Positions 1-6,225 of a stretch of 6,339 nt of DNA are shown here, piece by piece; the first letter of the stretch is position 1, and each line of letters starts with the position of its first letter. The notes beneath the pieces were generated by a model. The model was not told the DNA's origin and made no database searches. It saw only the letters and a list, made by a program, of their open reading frames with translations. Origin of the DNA: Actinomycetota bacterium (GTDB taxonomy: Bacteria > Actinomycetota > Acidimicrobiia > Acidimicrobiales > Ilumatobacteraceae); NCBI GenBank assembly GCA_005789925.1, contig SXWG01000011.1:1-6339 (forward strand). The letters run 5' to 3'. Both the position numbers and the translations under genes were made by a program.

Positions 1-537
1 ACCACGACCACGACCATCGCAACCACGACAACTGTCGCTCCGCCTGATGTGCCTGTGTCGGCGAGTCTGACTGCAGGAAATGCCTTGTTGAAGGTGTCCT
101 GGGTGCCTGCCACGACCGCTACAACGGACTACTCATATGTGGTGACGTTGGCCGAGAACGGAAAGTCGTGCACTACCACGACAACCTCGTGCACTTTCAC
201 CGGTCTGAAGAATGGCAATGCCGTGACGCCGAAGATCGAGACATTCAAGGGCACCACCAAGTCGACGACAGTTGTTCAGCTCGCGAAGACGGTCATCGGA
301 ATCACCATCCGGGCGAATGCGATGAAGGTGAAGGCCACGGCCGCATTGACGAAATTCGTGTCCAGCGTGTCACGAGGTGTGCGGACCTACAAGGTCACCT
401 CCGGCAAGTGTCGTATCTCGCGCTCGTCCTTGGTGGCCCCGTCGACCACCGCTACATGTGTCGTGCGGGTGACGATTGCGCAGTACAAGACGTTCCCGAA
501 GATGGCCACGTCTTTCACTGTGACGTTGCTTCGCTGA
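1..537 (+). CDS. Secreted FN3-like domain protein, 3' end only (5' partial)
   Basis: The frame is open from the first base, so the start lies outside the window; 178 residues and the TGA stop (535-537) are present. A GTG at 49 is not the likely start because the Thr-rich coding pattern continues upstream of it. Residues 1-16 are a Thr-rich linker ending in A-P-P-D. Residues ~17-93 look like a fibronectin type III or similar beta-sandwich: a V-S-W-V-P strand, a Y-S-Y-V-V-T strand and the S-C-T-F-T-G-L-K-N-G turn typical of FN3 domains in actinobacterial surface proteins, with a possible disulfide Cys57-Cys64. Residues ~97-178 form a second, unnamed beta-rich module with Cys137 and Cys153, resembling the C-terminal end of the RCC1 protein at 4539-6221. 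There is no C-terminal membrane anchor. The Thr-rich linker plus beta domain also resembles the outer part of the sigma factor at 2854-4422, so the missing N-terminus could be a signal peptide or something longer. Function unknown; probably exported. Confidence 0.85.
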   Translation, partial: TTTTTIATTTTVAPPDVPVSASLTAGNALLKVSWVPATTATTDYSYVVTLAENGKSCTTTTTSCTFTGLKNGNAVTPKIETFKGTTKSTTVVQLAKTVIGITIRANAMKVKATAALTKFVSSVSRGVRTYKVTSGKCRISRSSLVAPSTTATCVVRVTIAQYKTFPKMATSFTVTLLR

Positions 538-557
538 TTCTCTGCGAGACTTGCGCC

Positions 558-2744
558 GTGAGTCGTACACGCGCATCCATCGCCCTCATTGTCATTTCCT
601 TAGTCGCAGCCGTAACTGCCTGTGGTGGGGGAGGCGAGCGTGGCAAGGCCACGTTCACCATCACTCCTGGTTGGGAGCAAGTTCTCGTCACTGAAGCAAC
701 CCCGGGTGACTCGCTGTCGCTTGTCGCTGACGGAAGTGAGGGCCCACTTCAACCCGCGGTCGTCGATGCAGAGGGTGTGGCGCTTTTCCGGCGGGTTGAT
801 GCGGGCTCGTACACGGTCCTGGCAGACGGTTCGACGAAGTCGCAATCCGATGCCATCCTGGTGAAAGACGAGAGTGAAACTCCCGACGCGTCGTTTTATT
901 CGTCGCAAGAATTGAAGGCGCCCGGATTTGGTTACGTGACGACGCGCGATGGTACGACGTTGTCAATAAACGTGTCTCTTCCAGGTCCGGTGTCTGCTGG
1001 ACCGTATCCGACCGTCGTCGAGTACTCCGGGTACAGCCCGAGCAATCCGTCCGACACGACCTCTGGCCAGTTGTACAACTCGTTGGGATACGCATATGTC
1101 GGCGCCAACATGCGCGGCACCGGTTGCTCTGGTGGTTCGTTCCGATTCTTCGAGCTCATGCAGCGCCTCGATGCGTACGACCTCATCGAAGCCGTGGCAG
1201 CCCAACCGTGGGTGAAGTTCAACAAGGTCGGCATGGTCGGTGTGTCGTATCCGGGCATTAGTCAGTTGTTTGCTGCATCGACACAGCCACCGAACCTTGC
1301 GGCCATTACGCCATTGTCGGTGCTCGATGACTCGTATCGTGCCACGTTGTACCCAGGTGGAATTTTGAACACCGGGTTTGCGGTGAAGTGGACCAGTGAG
1401 CGTGTCGAGCAATCCAAACCACTCGGTCAAGGCTGGGAGCAGAAGCAAATCGACACTGGTGACACCGTGTGTGCGGACAACCAGAAGATCCGTGGGCAGA
1501 ATCCCGATCTTTTGAAAGAGATTGAGGACAATCCGTACTACTCAGAGGAGCTCGGCGCCGAGATCAACCCGCGCGAGTTCGTCGGACGCATCAATGTGCC
1601 AGTGTTCATCGCTGGTGCCTGGCAAGACGAACAAACTGGCGGTCGATTCGCGACAATGCTCGACCAATTCACTTCGTCGCCGCACGTGTATGCGTATCTG
1701 ACGAATGGCCTGCACACCGAGTCGCTCATCAGCACCGGCATCTTGCCGCGTATGTCCGAGTTCCTCGACTTGTATGTCGCTCGCAAAGTGCCGTCGTTGA
1801 CCCAGACGAAGATCACATCTGCCTTGGTCGCCGCTGCAATCGTCGGCGTGCCGGGCGCAGATCTCGGTGATGATCGTTTCAAGGGCATGTCGTACGAAGA
1901 AGCACTCGCTGCGTATGAATCGGGCCCGAAAGTTAATGTGCTGTTCGAAGAGGGTGCTGCAGACGGAGTCGCGCCTGGTGCCGCGTCGCCACGGTGGATC
2001 AGTTCGTTCGACTCATGGCCGATTCCCGGTGCGAAGGCACTGCGACTGTACGCAGCCGAAGGTGGTCGACTGAGCTCGACCGAGCCGACTGTGACGGAGG
2101 GGAGTGATGATTATCGTGCGGACCCAACGTCGACCGATGACACATACCTCGCAGGAGAACGAAGTGACATCTGGAAGGCAAGCGTGAAGTGGGAGTGGGA
2201 TGTGAACGCACCCGGAACTGCTGCTGTGTACACGACAGATGCACTTCTCGAAGACACGGTCGTGATCGGCAGTTCGTCTGCCGATGTCTGGATCAGCAGC
2301 ACTGCACCAGACACCGATCTCGAGGTGACGGTGTCAGAAGTGCGACCAGATGGCAACGAGGTCTATGTGCAGAGCGGCTGGTTGCGCGCATCTCATCGAG
2401 CAGTCGATGAGACAGCGAGCACTGAATTGTTGCCGGTGCATCGTCACCTGGAATCTGAAGCACAAAAGCTCGAACCAGGTGTGGTTGAGCTTGCGCGCGT
2501 CGAGATCTTCCCGATGGCGCACGCGTTCCGTAAGGGGTCGAAGATCCGCGTGTCGATCGATGCGCCCGGTGGCAATCGCGCTGAGTGGGTGTTCCGCACG
2601 ATCGCAAACGGCGAAACCGTGTCTGTCGCGCGAAATGCGGTGCACCCGACATCGTTCGTGTTCCCAGTGGTCTCTGGTGTCGACGTCCCGCCGTCATTGC
2701 CGACGTGTTCGTTGCGTGGCCAACCCTGTCGCACGGGGTCTTGA
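558..2744 (+). CDS. CocE/NonD-family (S15-like) serine hydrolase, lipoprotein
   Basis: A 728-residue alpha/beta-hydrolase predicted to be anchored outside the membrane by a lipid. I chose the GTG at 558 because it gives a basic start (S-R-T-R), a hydrophobic core and a lipobox V-T-A-C with Cys22 as the lipidated residue. The frame stays open upstream to 168, but that part overlaps gene 1 and has no signal. No good Shine-Dalgarno site is visible, as is common for a close downstream gene. Residues ~30-105 are an Ig-like beta domain. The hydrolase domain spans ~125-420: candidate oxyanion Tyr159, R-G-T-G at 186-189, nucleophile Ser230 in G-V-S-Y-P-G, Asp357 in G-A-W-Q-D and His386 in N-G-L-H. 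The Asp-His spacing is close to that of cocaine esterase. Residues ~476-710 are the jelly-roll PepX_C domain, including G-W-L-R-A-S-H-R at 607-614; Cys717 and Cys724 may pair near the end. All catalytic residues are present. The family cleaves esters, amides or X-Pro peptides; the substrate cannot be read here. Confidence 0.93.
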   Translation: MSRTRASIALIVISLVAAVTACGGGGERGKATFTITPGWEQVLVTEATPGDSLSLVADGSEGPLQPAVVDAEGVALFRRVDAGSYTVLADGSTKSQSDAILVKDESETPDASFYSSQELKAPGFGYVTTRDGTTLSINVSLPGPVSAGPYPTVVEYSGYSPSNPSDTTSGQLYNSLGYAYVGANMRGTGCSGGSFRFFELMQRLDAYDLIEAVAAQPWVKFNKVGMVGVSYPGISQLFAASTQPPNLAAITPLSVLDDSYRATLYPGGILNTGFAVKWTSERVEQSKPLGQGWEQKQIDTGDTVCADNQKIRGQNPDLLKEIEDNPYYSEELGAEINPREFVGRINVPVFIAGAWQDEQTGGRFATMLDQFTSSPHVYAYLTNGLHTESLISTGILPRMSEFLDLYVARKVPSLTQTKITSALVAAAIVGVPGADLGDDRFKGMSYEEALAAYESGPKVNVLFEEGAADGVAPGAASPRWISSFDSWPIPGAKALRLYAAEGGRLSSTEPTVTEGSDDYRADPTSTDDTYLAGERSDIWKASVKWEWDVNAPGTAAVYTTDALLEDTVVIGSSSADVWISSTAPDTDLEVTVSEVRPDGNEVYVQSGWLRASHRAVDETASTELLPVHRHLESEAQKLEPGVVELARVEIFPMAHAFRKGSKIRVSIDAPGGNRAEWVFRTIANGETVSVARNAVHPTSFVFPVVSGVDVPPSLPTCSLRGQPCRTGS

Positions 2745-2768
2745 CCTGAGCTGAGTGGGCGCTCGCAA

Positions 2769-2799
2769 AAAGTGTCCACTTCCACCGGGGTGACGACTC
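2769..2799 (+). promoter_or_regulatory. Candidate ECF-type promoter of the sigma factor gene
   Basis: AAAGTGTCCA (2769-2778), 16 bases, then GACTC (2795-2799). The same two blocks with the same spacing occur at 4460-4490, upstream of the RCC1 gene, while the spacer matches at only 6 of 16 positions, about what GC-rich DNA gives by chance. A -35 and -10 pair about 16 bases apart is the usual ECF sigma promoter layout. Transcription would start near 2805, giving a leader of about 48 bases before the ATG at 2854. The shared sequence is seen directly; the promoter role and recognition by the sigma factor encoded just downstream are inferred. Confidence 0.55.
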
Positions 2800-2844
2800 C
2801 TCAGGTGCGGTGAAGAAACATGCAAATGCGTGTCCCGTAGCATC

Positions 2845-2850
2845 GGAGGT
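2845..2850 (+). promoter_or_regulatory. Shine-Dalgarno site deciding the sigma factor start
   Basis: GGAGGT lies three bases before the ATG at 2854. The spacing is short, but it is the only strong Shine-Dalgarno match in this gap. It favours the ATG at 2854 over the in-frame GTG at 2830, which has no comparable site upstream. Confidence 0.65.
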
Positions 2851-2853
2851 CGC

Positions 2854-4422
2854 ATGGAAAATCAGTCTTTTGTGGGGGCGCTGCGCGCCGGCGACCCCAA
2901 GGGACTGGCCGCGTTCTATGACGAATACGCGGACAAGTTGTACGACTTCGCGCGACGTCAGTTGCGTGACTCGGCATTGGCCGCCGACGTGGTGCACGAC
3001 ACGGTGCTCATCGTGAACTCGCGAATCTCGCAGTTGCGCGACGACAACAAATTCCGAGCATGGGTCTACGCCATCGCCCGCAACGAAGTGCGTGCCAAGG
3101 CGCGGGCTCGATCACGGGCTGTGCCCACTGTCGACATTCCTGAGGCCACGTCTGATCCTGATTTCGCAGGTGACTTTGATCGGCGTGAACTTGCTCGTGT
3201 CGTCGACGAAGCAGCAGCTGGCCTCACTGAACGCGAGTTGGAGGTGTTCCATCTTTTTGCTCGTCAAGGCTTGAGTGGTGAGGAGATTGCGACCGCGTTG
3301 GATGTGTCACTCGCGAACGCTCACAAGTTGGTGCAACGTGTCCGTGAGCGCATCAGTCGTTCAGCAGGTGCGCTGCTCGTGGCCCGTCAGGGCAGCCGTG
3401 AGTGTGCCGAGCTCGCTGATGTGCTGTCGGAGTGGGATGGAAAATTCACACCACTGTGGCGCAAGCGCATCGCGCGCCACGTCGACGACTGTGCAGAGTG
3501 TGAGAAGAAACGGGCCGTGCTGCTCGCCCCAGGCGGAGCAGTGCTCGCCGCACCGTTCTTGCTCGCGCCATCGACCATTCGCGAAAGAGTTCTTGCTTCG
3601 GCTGCGCGTGGTGCCGTCGTTCAACCATCGGCCGCAACTCGTGGTCGACTGTTCAGCAACAAGAAGGTGGCTGTGGGGTCCGCCGCAGCGGTGGTGTTCG
3701 TCGTTGGTGCGGTGTTGACGGTCGGTGCCAACCGCACTGTCGCTCCGTCGGTCGAGGTGTCGCCAGTTGAGAGTGTCGCAGCGACGGTTGACTCGACGAC
3801 TGTCTCGGTAGCCGGCACCACCACGACAATCGCAGCGACGCCGACGACTGAATCGCAAGTCACCAATGTGACTCGCCCGCCTGCGACGACAGTGGTGAAC
3901 ACCCAACCGCCACGCACGACGGTGGCGGCGACGGCACCGGTCGTCGCACCAGTGACGACGACTGCTCCTGCCTCGAGCGCACCTGTCAACTCCACTGCAT
4001 CTGGCGTCGCACAGCAGGCCCAAGTTCCTGCCACCAGCACCACGACGACGCTCGCCACTGCACCAGCAGTGAAAGTGACGTTGCCGACGGTGAACACAAA
4101 GCCCGCCTTTGTCACGACCACGGTGGCCACGAACGCACCGCCGGTGATCACCCAGTACTCGTGCAAGTGGGATGGTAAGGGATACTTCGTGACGCTCGAT
4201 GTGGTCGACCCGAACGGTGACGCGATTCTGAAGAACTCGGTACGAAAGAGCAATTCGAATCCGGTGTTCGCGGTCGACGCGTCGAAGACCGGTTCCACCA
4301 GCCGCTACTTCGGCACGGTAGTGACGACATCGCCCAAGGTGACAGTCACGTACTACGCCAAAGACACCAAGGGCGCACAGGGTTCGCTCACTCGGGTGTT
4401 GTCATCATCAGCCTGCGCGTGA
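2854..4422 (+). CDS. ECF sigma factor fused to anti-sigma-like zinc domain, membrane helix and extracytoplasmic domain
   Basis: A 522-residue, apparently single-pass membrane sigma factor. Sigma region 2 spans residues ~15-90 (A-F-Y-D-E-Y, A-A-D-V-V-H-D-T, F-R-A-W-V-Y-A-I-A-R-N) and region 4 spans ~124-170 with the helix-turn-helix G-L-S-G-E-E-I-A-T-A-L-D-V-S. Residues 184-216 match the zinc anti-sigma (ZAS) pattern: Cys184, then His209-x3-Cys213-x2-Cys216, as in RsrA. A hydrophobic Pro/Gly-containing stretch follows (221-239). After a basic N-K-K comes a clear membrane helix (~272-292), so the sigma part should be cytoplasmic. Residues ~293-432 are a Thr/Pro/Ala/Val-rich stalk, and ~433-522 a beta-rich outer domain with a D-P-N-G-D turn and Cys437 and Cys521 at its ends. 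Usual ECF factors are about 180-200 residues with a separate anti-sigma; here both seem joined. Actinobacterial ECF groups with such C-terminal extensions are known. The candidate promoter at 2769-2799 suggests autoregulation. The outer signal is unknown. Confidence 0.92.
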   Translation: MENQSFVGALRAGDPKGLAAFYDEYADKLYDFARRQLRDSALAADVVHDTVLIVNSRISQLRDDNKFRAWVYAIARNEVRAKARARSRAVPTVDIPEATSDPDFAGDFDRRELARVVDEAAAGLTERELEVFHLFARQGLSGEEIATALDVSLANAHKLVQRVRERISRSAGALLVARQGSRECAELADVLSEWDGKFTPLWRKRIARHVDDCAECEKKRAVLLAPGGAVLAAPFLLAPSTIRERVLASAARGAVVQPSAATRGRLFSNKKVAVGSAAAVVFVVGAVLTVGANRTVAPSVEVSPVESVAATVDSTTVSVAGTTTTIAATPTTESQVTNVTRPPATTVVNTQPPRTTVAATAPVVAPVTTTAPASSAPVNSTASGVAQQAQVPATSTTTTLATAPAVKVTLPTVNTKPAFVTTTVATNAPPVITQYSCKWDGKGYFVTLDVVDPNGDAILKNSVRKSNSNPVFAVDASKTGSTSRYFGTVVTTSPKVTVTYYAKDTKGAQGSLTRVLSSSACA

Positions 4423-4429
4423 CGGATCT

Positions 4430-4448
4430 CTCGCCGCGGTGTGGCGAG
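4430..4448 (+). other. Hairpin just after the sigma factor gene
   Basis: CTCGCCGC and GTGGCGAG pair over 8 base pairs, one of them G-U, around a 3-base loop, starting 7 bases after the sigma stop codon. No T-run follows, so it is not a standard intrinsic terminator. It could be a T-less terminator, an mRNA 3'-end stabiliser or a protein-binding palindrome. It lies 11 bases upstream of the candidate promoter at 4460. Confidence 0.4.
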
Positions 4449-4459
4449 TACCCCACGAG

Positions 4460-4490
4460 AAAGTGTCCAGTTTTCCTGTCTTCATGACTC
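4460..4490 (+). promoter_or_regulatory. Candidate ECF-type promoter of the RCC1-repeat gene
   Basis: AAAGTGTCCA (4460-4469), 16 bases, then GACTC (4486-4490), identical in both blocks and in spacing to 2769-2799. Transcription would start near 4497, giving a leader of about 42 bases before the ATG at 4539, close to that of the sigma gene. I infer that one sigma factor, most simply the one encoded immediately upstream, reads both sites. A repressor or activator with a bipartite site would be the main alternative. Confidence 0.55.
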
Positions 4491-4501
4491 TGTACGTCTG
4501 A

Positions 4502-4521
4502 CGGCGGGCGGACGCCTGCCG
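4502..4521 (+). promoter_or_regulatory. Stem-loop in the predicted leader of the RCC1-repeat gene
   Basis: CGGCGGGC and GCCTGCCG pair over 8 base pairs (one G-U) with the 4-base loop GGAC. The stem is almost all G-C. It starts about 5 bases after the predicted transcription start and ends where the purine-rich ribosome-binding tract (4521-4536) begins, 17 bases before the ATG. It could stabilise the mRNA 5' end or affect translation. There is no T-run, so attenuation by intrinsic termination is unlikely. Confidence 0.4.
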
Positions 4522-4536
4522 GGGAAGGCAGAAGGA
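4521..4536 (+). promoter_or_regulatory. Purine-rich ribosome-binding tract before the RCC1-repeat gene
   Basis: GGGGAAGG (4521-4528) followed by AGAAGGA (4530-4536). The nearer element ends only 2 bases before the ATG, which is too close for ordinary pairing; GGGGAAGG, 10 bases away, has a more workable distance. The ATG at 4539 is supported by the complete signal peptide that it starts. Confidence 0.5.
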
Positions 4537-4538
4537 CA

Positions 4539-6221
4539 ATGAAGACACGCACACTCGTCGCTGGAGCGTTGCTCGCCATGGTGGCGACGACATTCGTAAC
4601 GACCTCGCAGGCGCAGGCAAGTGACGCATCGTCACTCACCTCGACCATCGGGGCAGTGGCGGCCGGACAACAGCACAGCTGTGCGGTGACGGCCGAACGC
4701 ACTGTGAAGTGTTGGGGTGACAACACGTTCGGGCAATTGGGAACAGGTGATTTTGAGTCGTCATTGTCGGCGCGTCAGGTGATGGGCGTCAGCAACGTGA
4801 CTCAGGTGGTGGCCGCGATGCGGCATACCTGTGCGCTGAATAACACCGGTGACGTGTGGTGTTGGGGTGACAATGGTTTTGGACAATTAGGCACTGGTGG
4901 GCGTTCATCGACGACGCCGACTCCTATCACCGCATTGTCGTCGGTAACGCAGATCACCGCGCGTGACTTCACCACCTGCGCACTCACGACATCTGGTGAG
5001 TTGTTCTGCTGGGGTCGCAACGCCGAGGGGGAACTGGGCGTGGGTGACCGCGTCGCGCGATACGAACCAAAACAAGTCGCGTTCCCCGCTGGTGGTCGCA
5101 TTGCACAGGTGTCGGCCGGTGCGCGTCACACGTGCGCGGTGAGCACGGTGGGTGAGTTGTGGTGTTGGGGTGCTGCAACCGGCAGTCGCCTCGGGGTGTT
5201 CGACGGCGTACGCACGGTGACACCACTCAAGATCACAGCAGACGTCGGCACCACCAAGCTCGTCTCAGTCGCCGCCGGTTGGGCAGCGACCTGCACACTC
5301 AACATCGCAGGTGACGCATATTGCTTCGGCACCAATTCCTACGGTGGGCTCGGTGACGGTCGTTTCAGCGAGACCTCGGTTCCGACGCCAGTGGTGATGC
5401 CACGAGGCGTCACCGTGCGCGGACCCATCGACATGAGTGAACACTTCTGCATGATCGGTAGCGACGACAAGGCGTACTGCTTTGGTCGTAACGATGTGCG
5501 TCAGGCGGCTGCTGTCGACCAGATGTCGGTGATGTGGGCGACGGCTATCAACACTTCGATCGCAGGAAGTGCAGGCATCGGTGACGGTGTTCAGACGATT
5601 TCTGTCGGCACCATTCACACGTGTGCGATGTTGCGCTCTGGTTCAGTCACGTGTTGGGGTTCGAACGATGCGGGGCAACTCGGGGATGGCAACTCGTCTC
5701 CCGCACAACCTCCGGTGCGTGCCCTCGACGTGGTGGGTGCTCAGCAACTTCCACCTCAAGCACCGTCGCGACCCACACCAGTCATTGACGAACCGATGCC
5801 CGTGCCGTCGTCGCCGGTTGTCGAGGTTCCGTTGTCAACGCCTGCAGCCGAGTCTGTGAGTTCGCCAATTGCGGTGTCGGAGCAGTCAGCAATGTCCCCA
5901 GCTGGAGTCCCCGAGAGCATTCCTAGTGCTGCACCAAAAATGTCCGCGCCGGCACCGAAAGTCCTGCGTCTGCGCGTCGGCGGATTCCTTGCCGGTCGCG
6001 ACATCGCACGTCGCGTGGGTTTCCCCTACCAAGGCCCGCGCATCACATCAGCGTCAATGCTGGTTCCGAAAGGTCAGCGCGCTTGTATGACGGTGGCGTA
6101 CGCAATCAAAGGTCTACGCGCCGGTTCTTGCAAGGTCACGTTGTTGTCAGTTGCTCGGAATGGATCGCGCACCACGCAACAGGTGGTGGTGAAGGTGGTG
6201 AGAGTCGGCTCGGCGCGCTGA
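4539..6221 (+). CDS. Exported RCC1-repeat beta-propeller protein with C-terminal two-Cys module
   Basis: A 560-residue protein with a Sec signal peptide (M-K-T-R-T, hydrophobic core to ~21, cleavage probably after Q-A-Q-A near residue 27). Residues ~40-395 hold seven RCC1/BNR-type repeats, enough for one seven-bladed propeller. Each has the H-x-C-A-(V/L) ... C-(W/F)-G core and most have a G-Q-L-G-x-G turn. Every repeat carries two cysteines exactly 10 residues apart: 48/58, 98/108, 147/157, 199/209, 252/262, 304/314 and 362/372. The sixth is the most divergent. Residues ~396-475 are a Pro/Ser/Val linker that should be flexible. Residues ~476-560 form a basic beta-rich module with Cys516 and Cys531, similar in pattern to the end of the protein at 1-537. 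No membrane anchor or sortase motif is visible. Propellers of this type generally bind proteins or other ligands; no enzyme motif is seen. The candidate ECF promoter upstream links it to the sigma factor. Exact partner unknown. Confidence 0.92.
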   Translation: MKTRTLVAGALLAMVATTFVTTSQAQASDASSLTSTIGAVAAGQQHSCAVTAERTVKCWGDNTFGQLGTGDFESSLSARQVMGVSNVTQVVAAMRHTCALNNTGDVWCWGDNGFGQLGTGGRSSTTPTPITALSSVTQITARDFTTCALTTSGELFCWGRNAEGELGVGDRVARYEPKQVAFPAGGRIAQVSAGARHTCAVSTVGELWCWGAATGSRLGVFDGVRTVTPLKITADVGTTKLVSVAAGWAATCTLNIAGDAYCFGTNSYGGLGDGRFSETSVPTPVVMPRGVTVRGPIDMSEHFCMIGSDDKAYCFGRNDVRQAAAVDQMSVMWATAINTSIAGSAGIGDGVQTISVGTIHTCAMLRSGSVTCWGSNDAGQLGDGNSSPAQPPVRALDVVGAQQLPPQAPSRPTPVIDEPMPVPSSPVVEVPLSTPAAESVSSPIAVSEQSAMSPAGVPESIPSAAPKMSAPAPKVLRLRVGGFLAGRDIARRVGFPYQGPRITSASMLVPKGQRACMTVAYAIKGLRAGSCKVTLLSVARNGSRTTQQVVVKVVRVGSAR

Positions 6222-6225
6222 GCAC

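Noticed and set aside
355..364. A third copy of the promoter block (GTGTCCA) inside the FN3-like gene.
   Set aside because: It lacks the preceding AAA and has no GACTC at the matching distance; it is ordinary coding sequence.
168..557. Extending the hydrolase gene upstream to an ATG at 168, which the open frame allows.
   Set aside because: This part overlaps the FN3-like gene for 370 bases, its translation is His/Arg/Asp-rich and unlike a protein domain, and it would bury the clear lipoprotein signal that begins at the GTG at 558.
2748..2764. Possible terminator hairpin after the hydrolase gene (GAGC ... GCTC followed by A's).
   Set aside because: The stem is only 4 base pairs with a 9-base loop and is followed by A's rather than T's on the coding strand, so it is too weak to call.
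2830..2853. GTG at 2830 as the start of the sigma factor.
   Set aside because: The eight extra residues add nothing recognisable, and the GGAGGT site at 2845-2850 points to the ATG at 2854.
2293..2997. A 234-residue minus-strand frame spanning the hydrolase end, the gap and the sigma start.
   Set aside because: It crosses the promoter-like gap, is rich in Arg/Ser/Thr/His without domain-like patterns and lies opposite two well-supported genes.
3790..4130. Repetitive ACG/ACC-rich stretch in the sigma gene, and the similar start of the window, as a tandem repeat or recombination site.
   Set aside because: There is no fixed repeat unit; the pattern is explained by Thr/Pro/Val-rich stalk coding with GC-rich third positions.
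3621..4298. A 225-residue open frame on the minus strand opposite the sigma factor stalk.
   Set aside because: It is Val/Thr/Ala-rich because it is the complement of the Thr/Pro/Val-rich coding repeat on the plus strand; no ribosome-binding site, motif or signal supports it.
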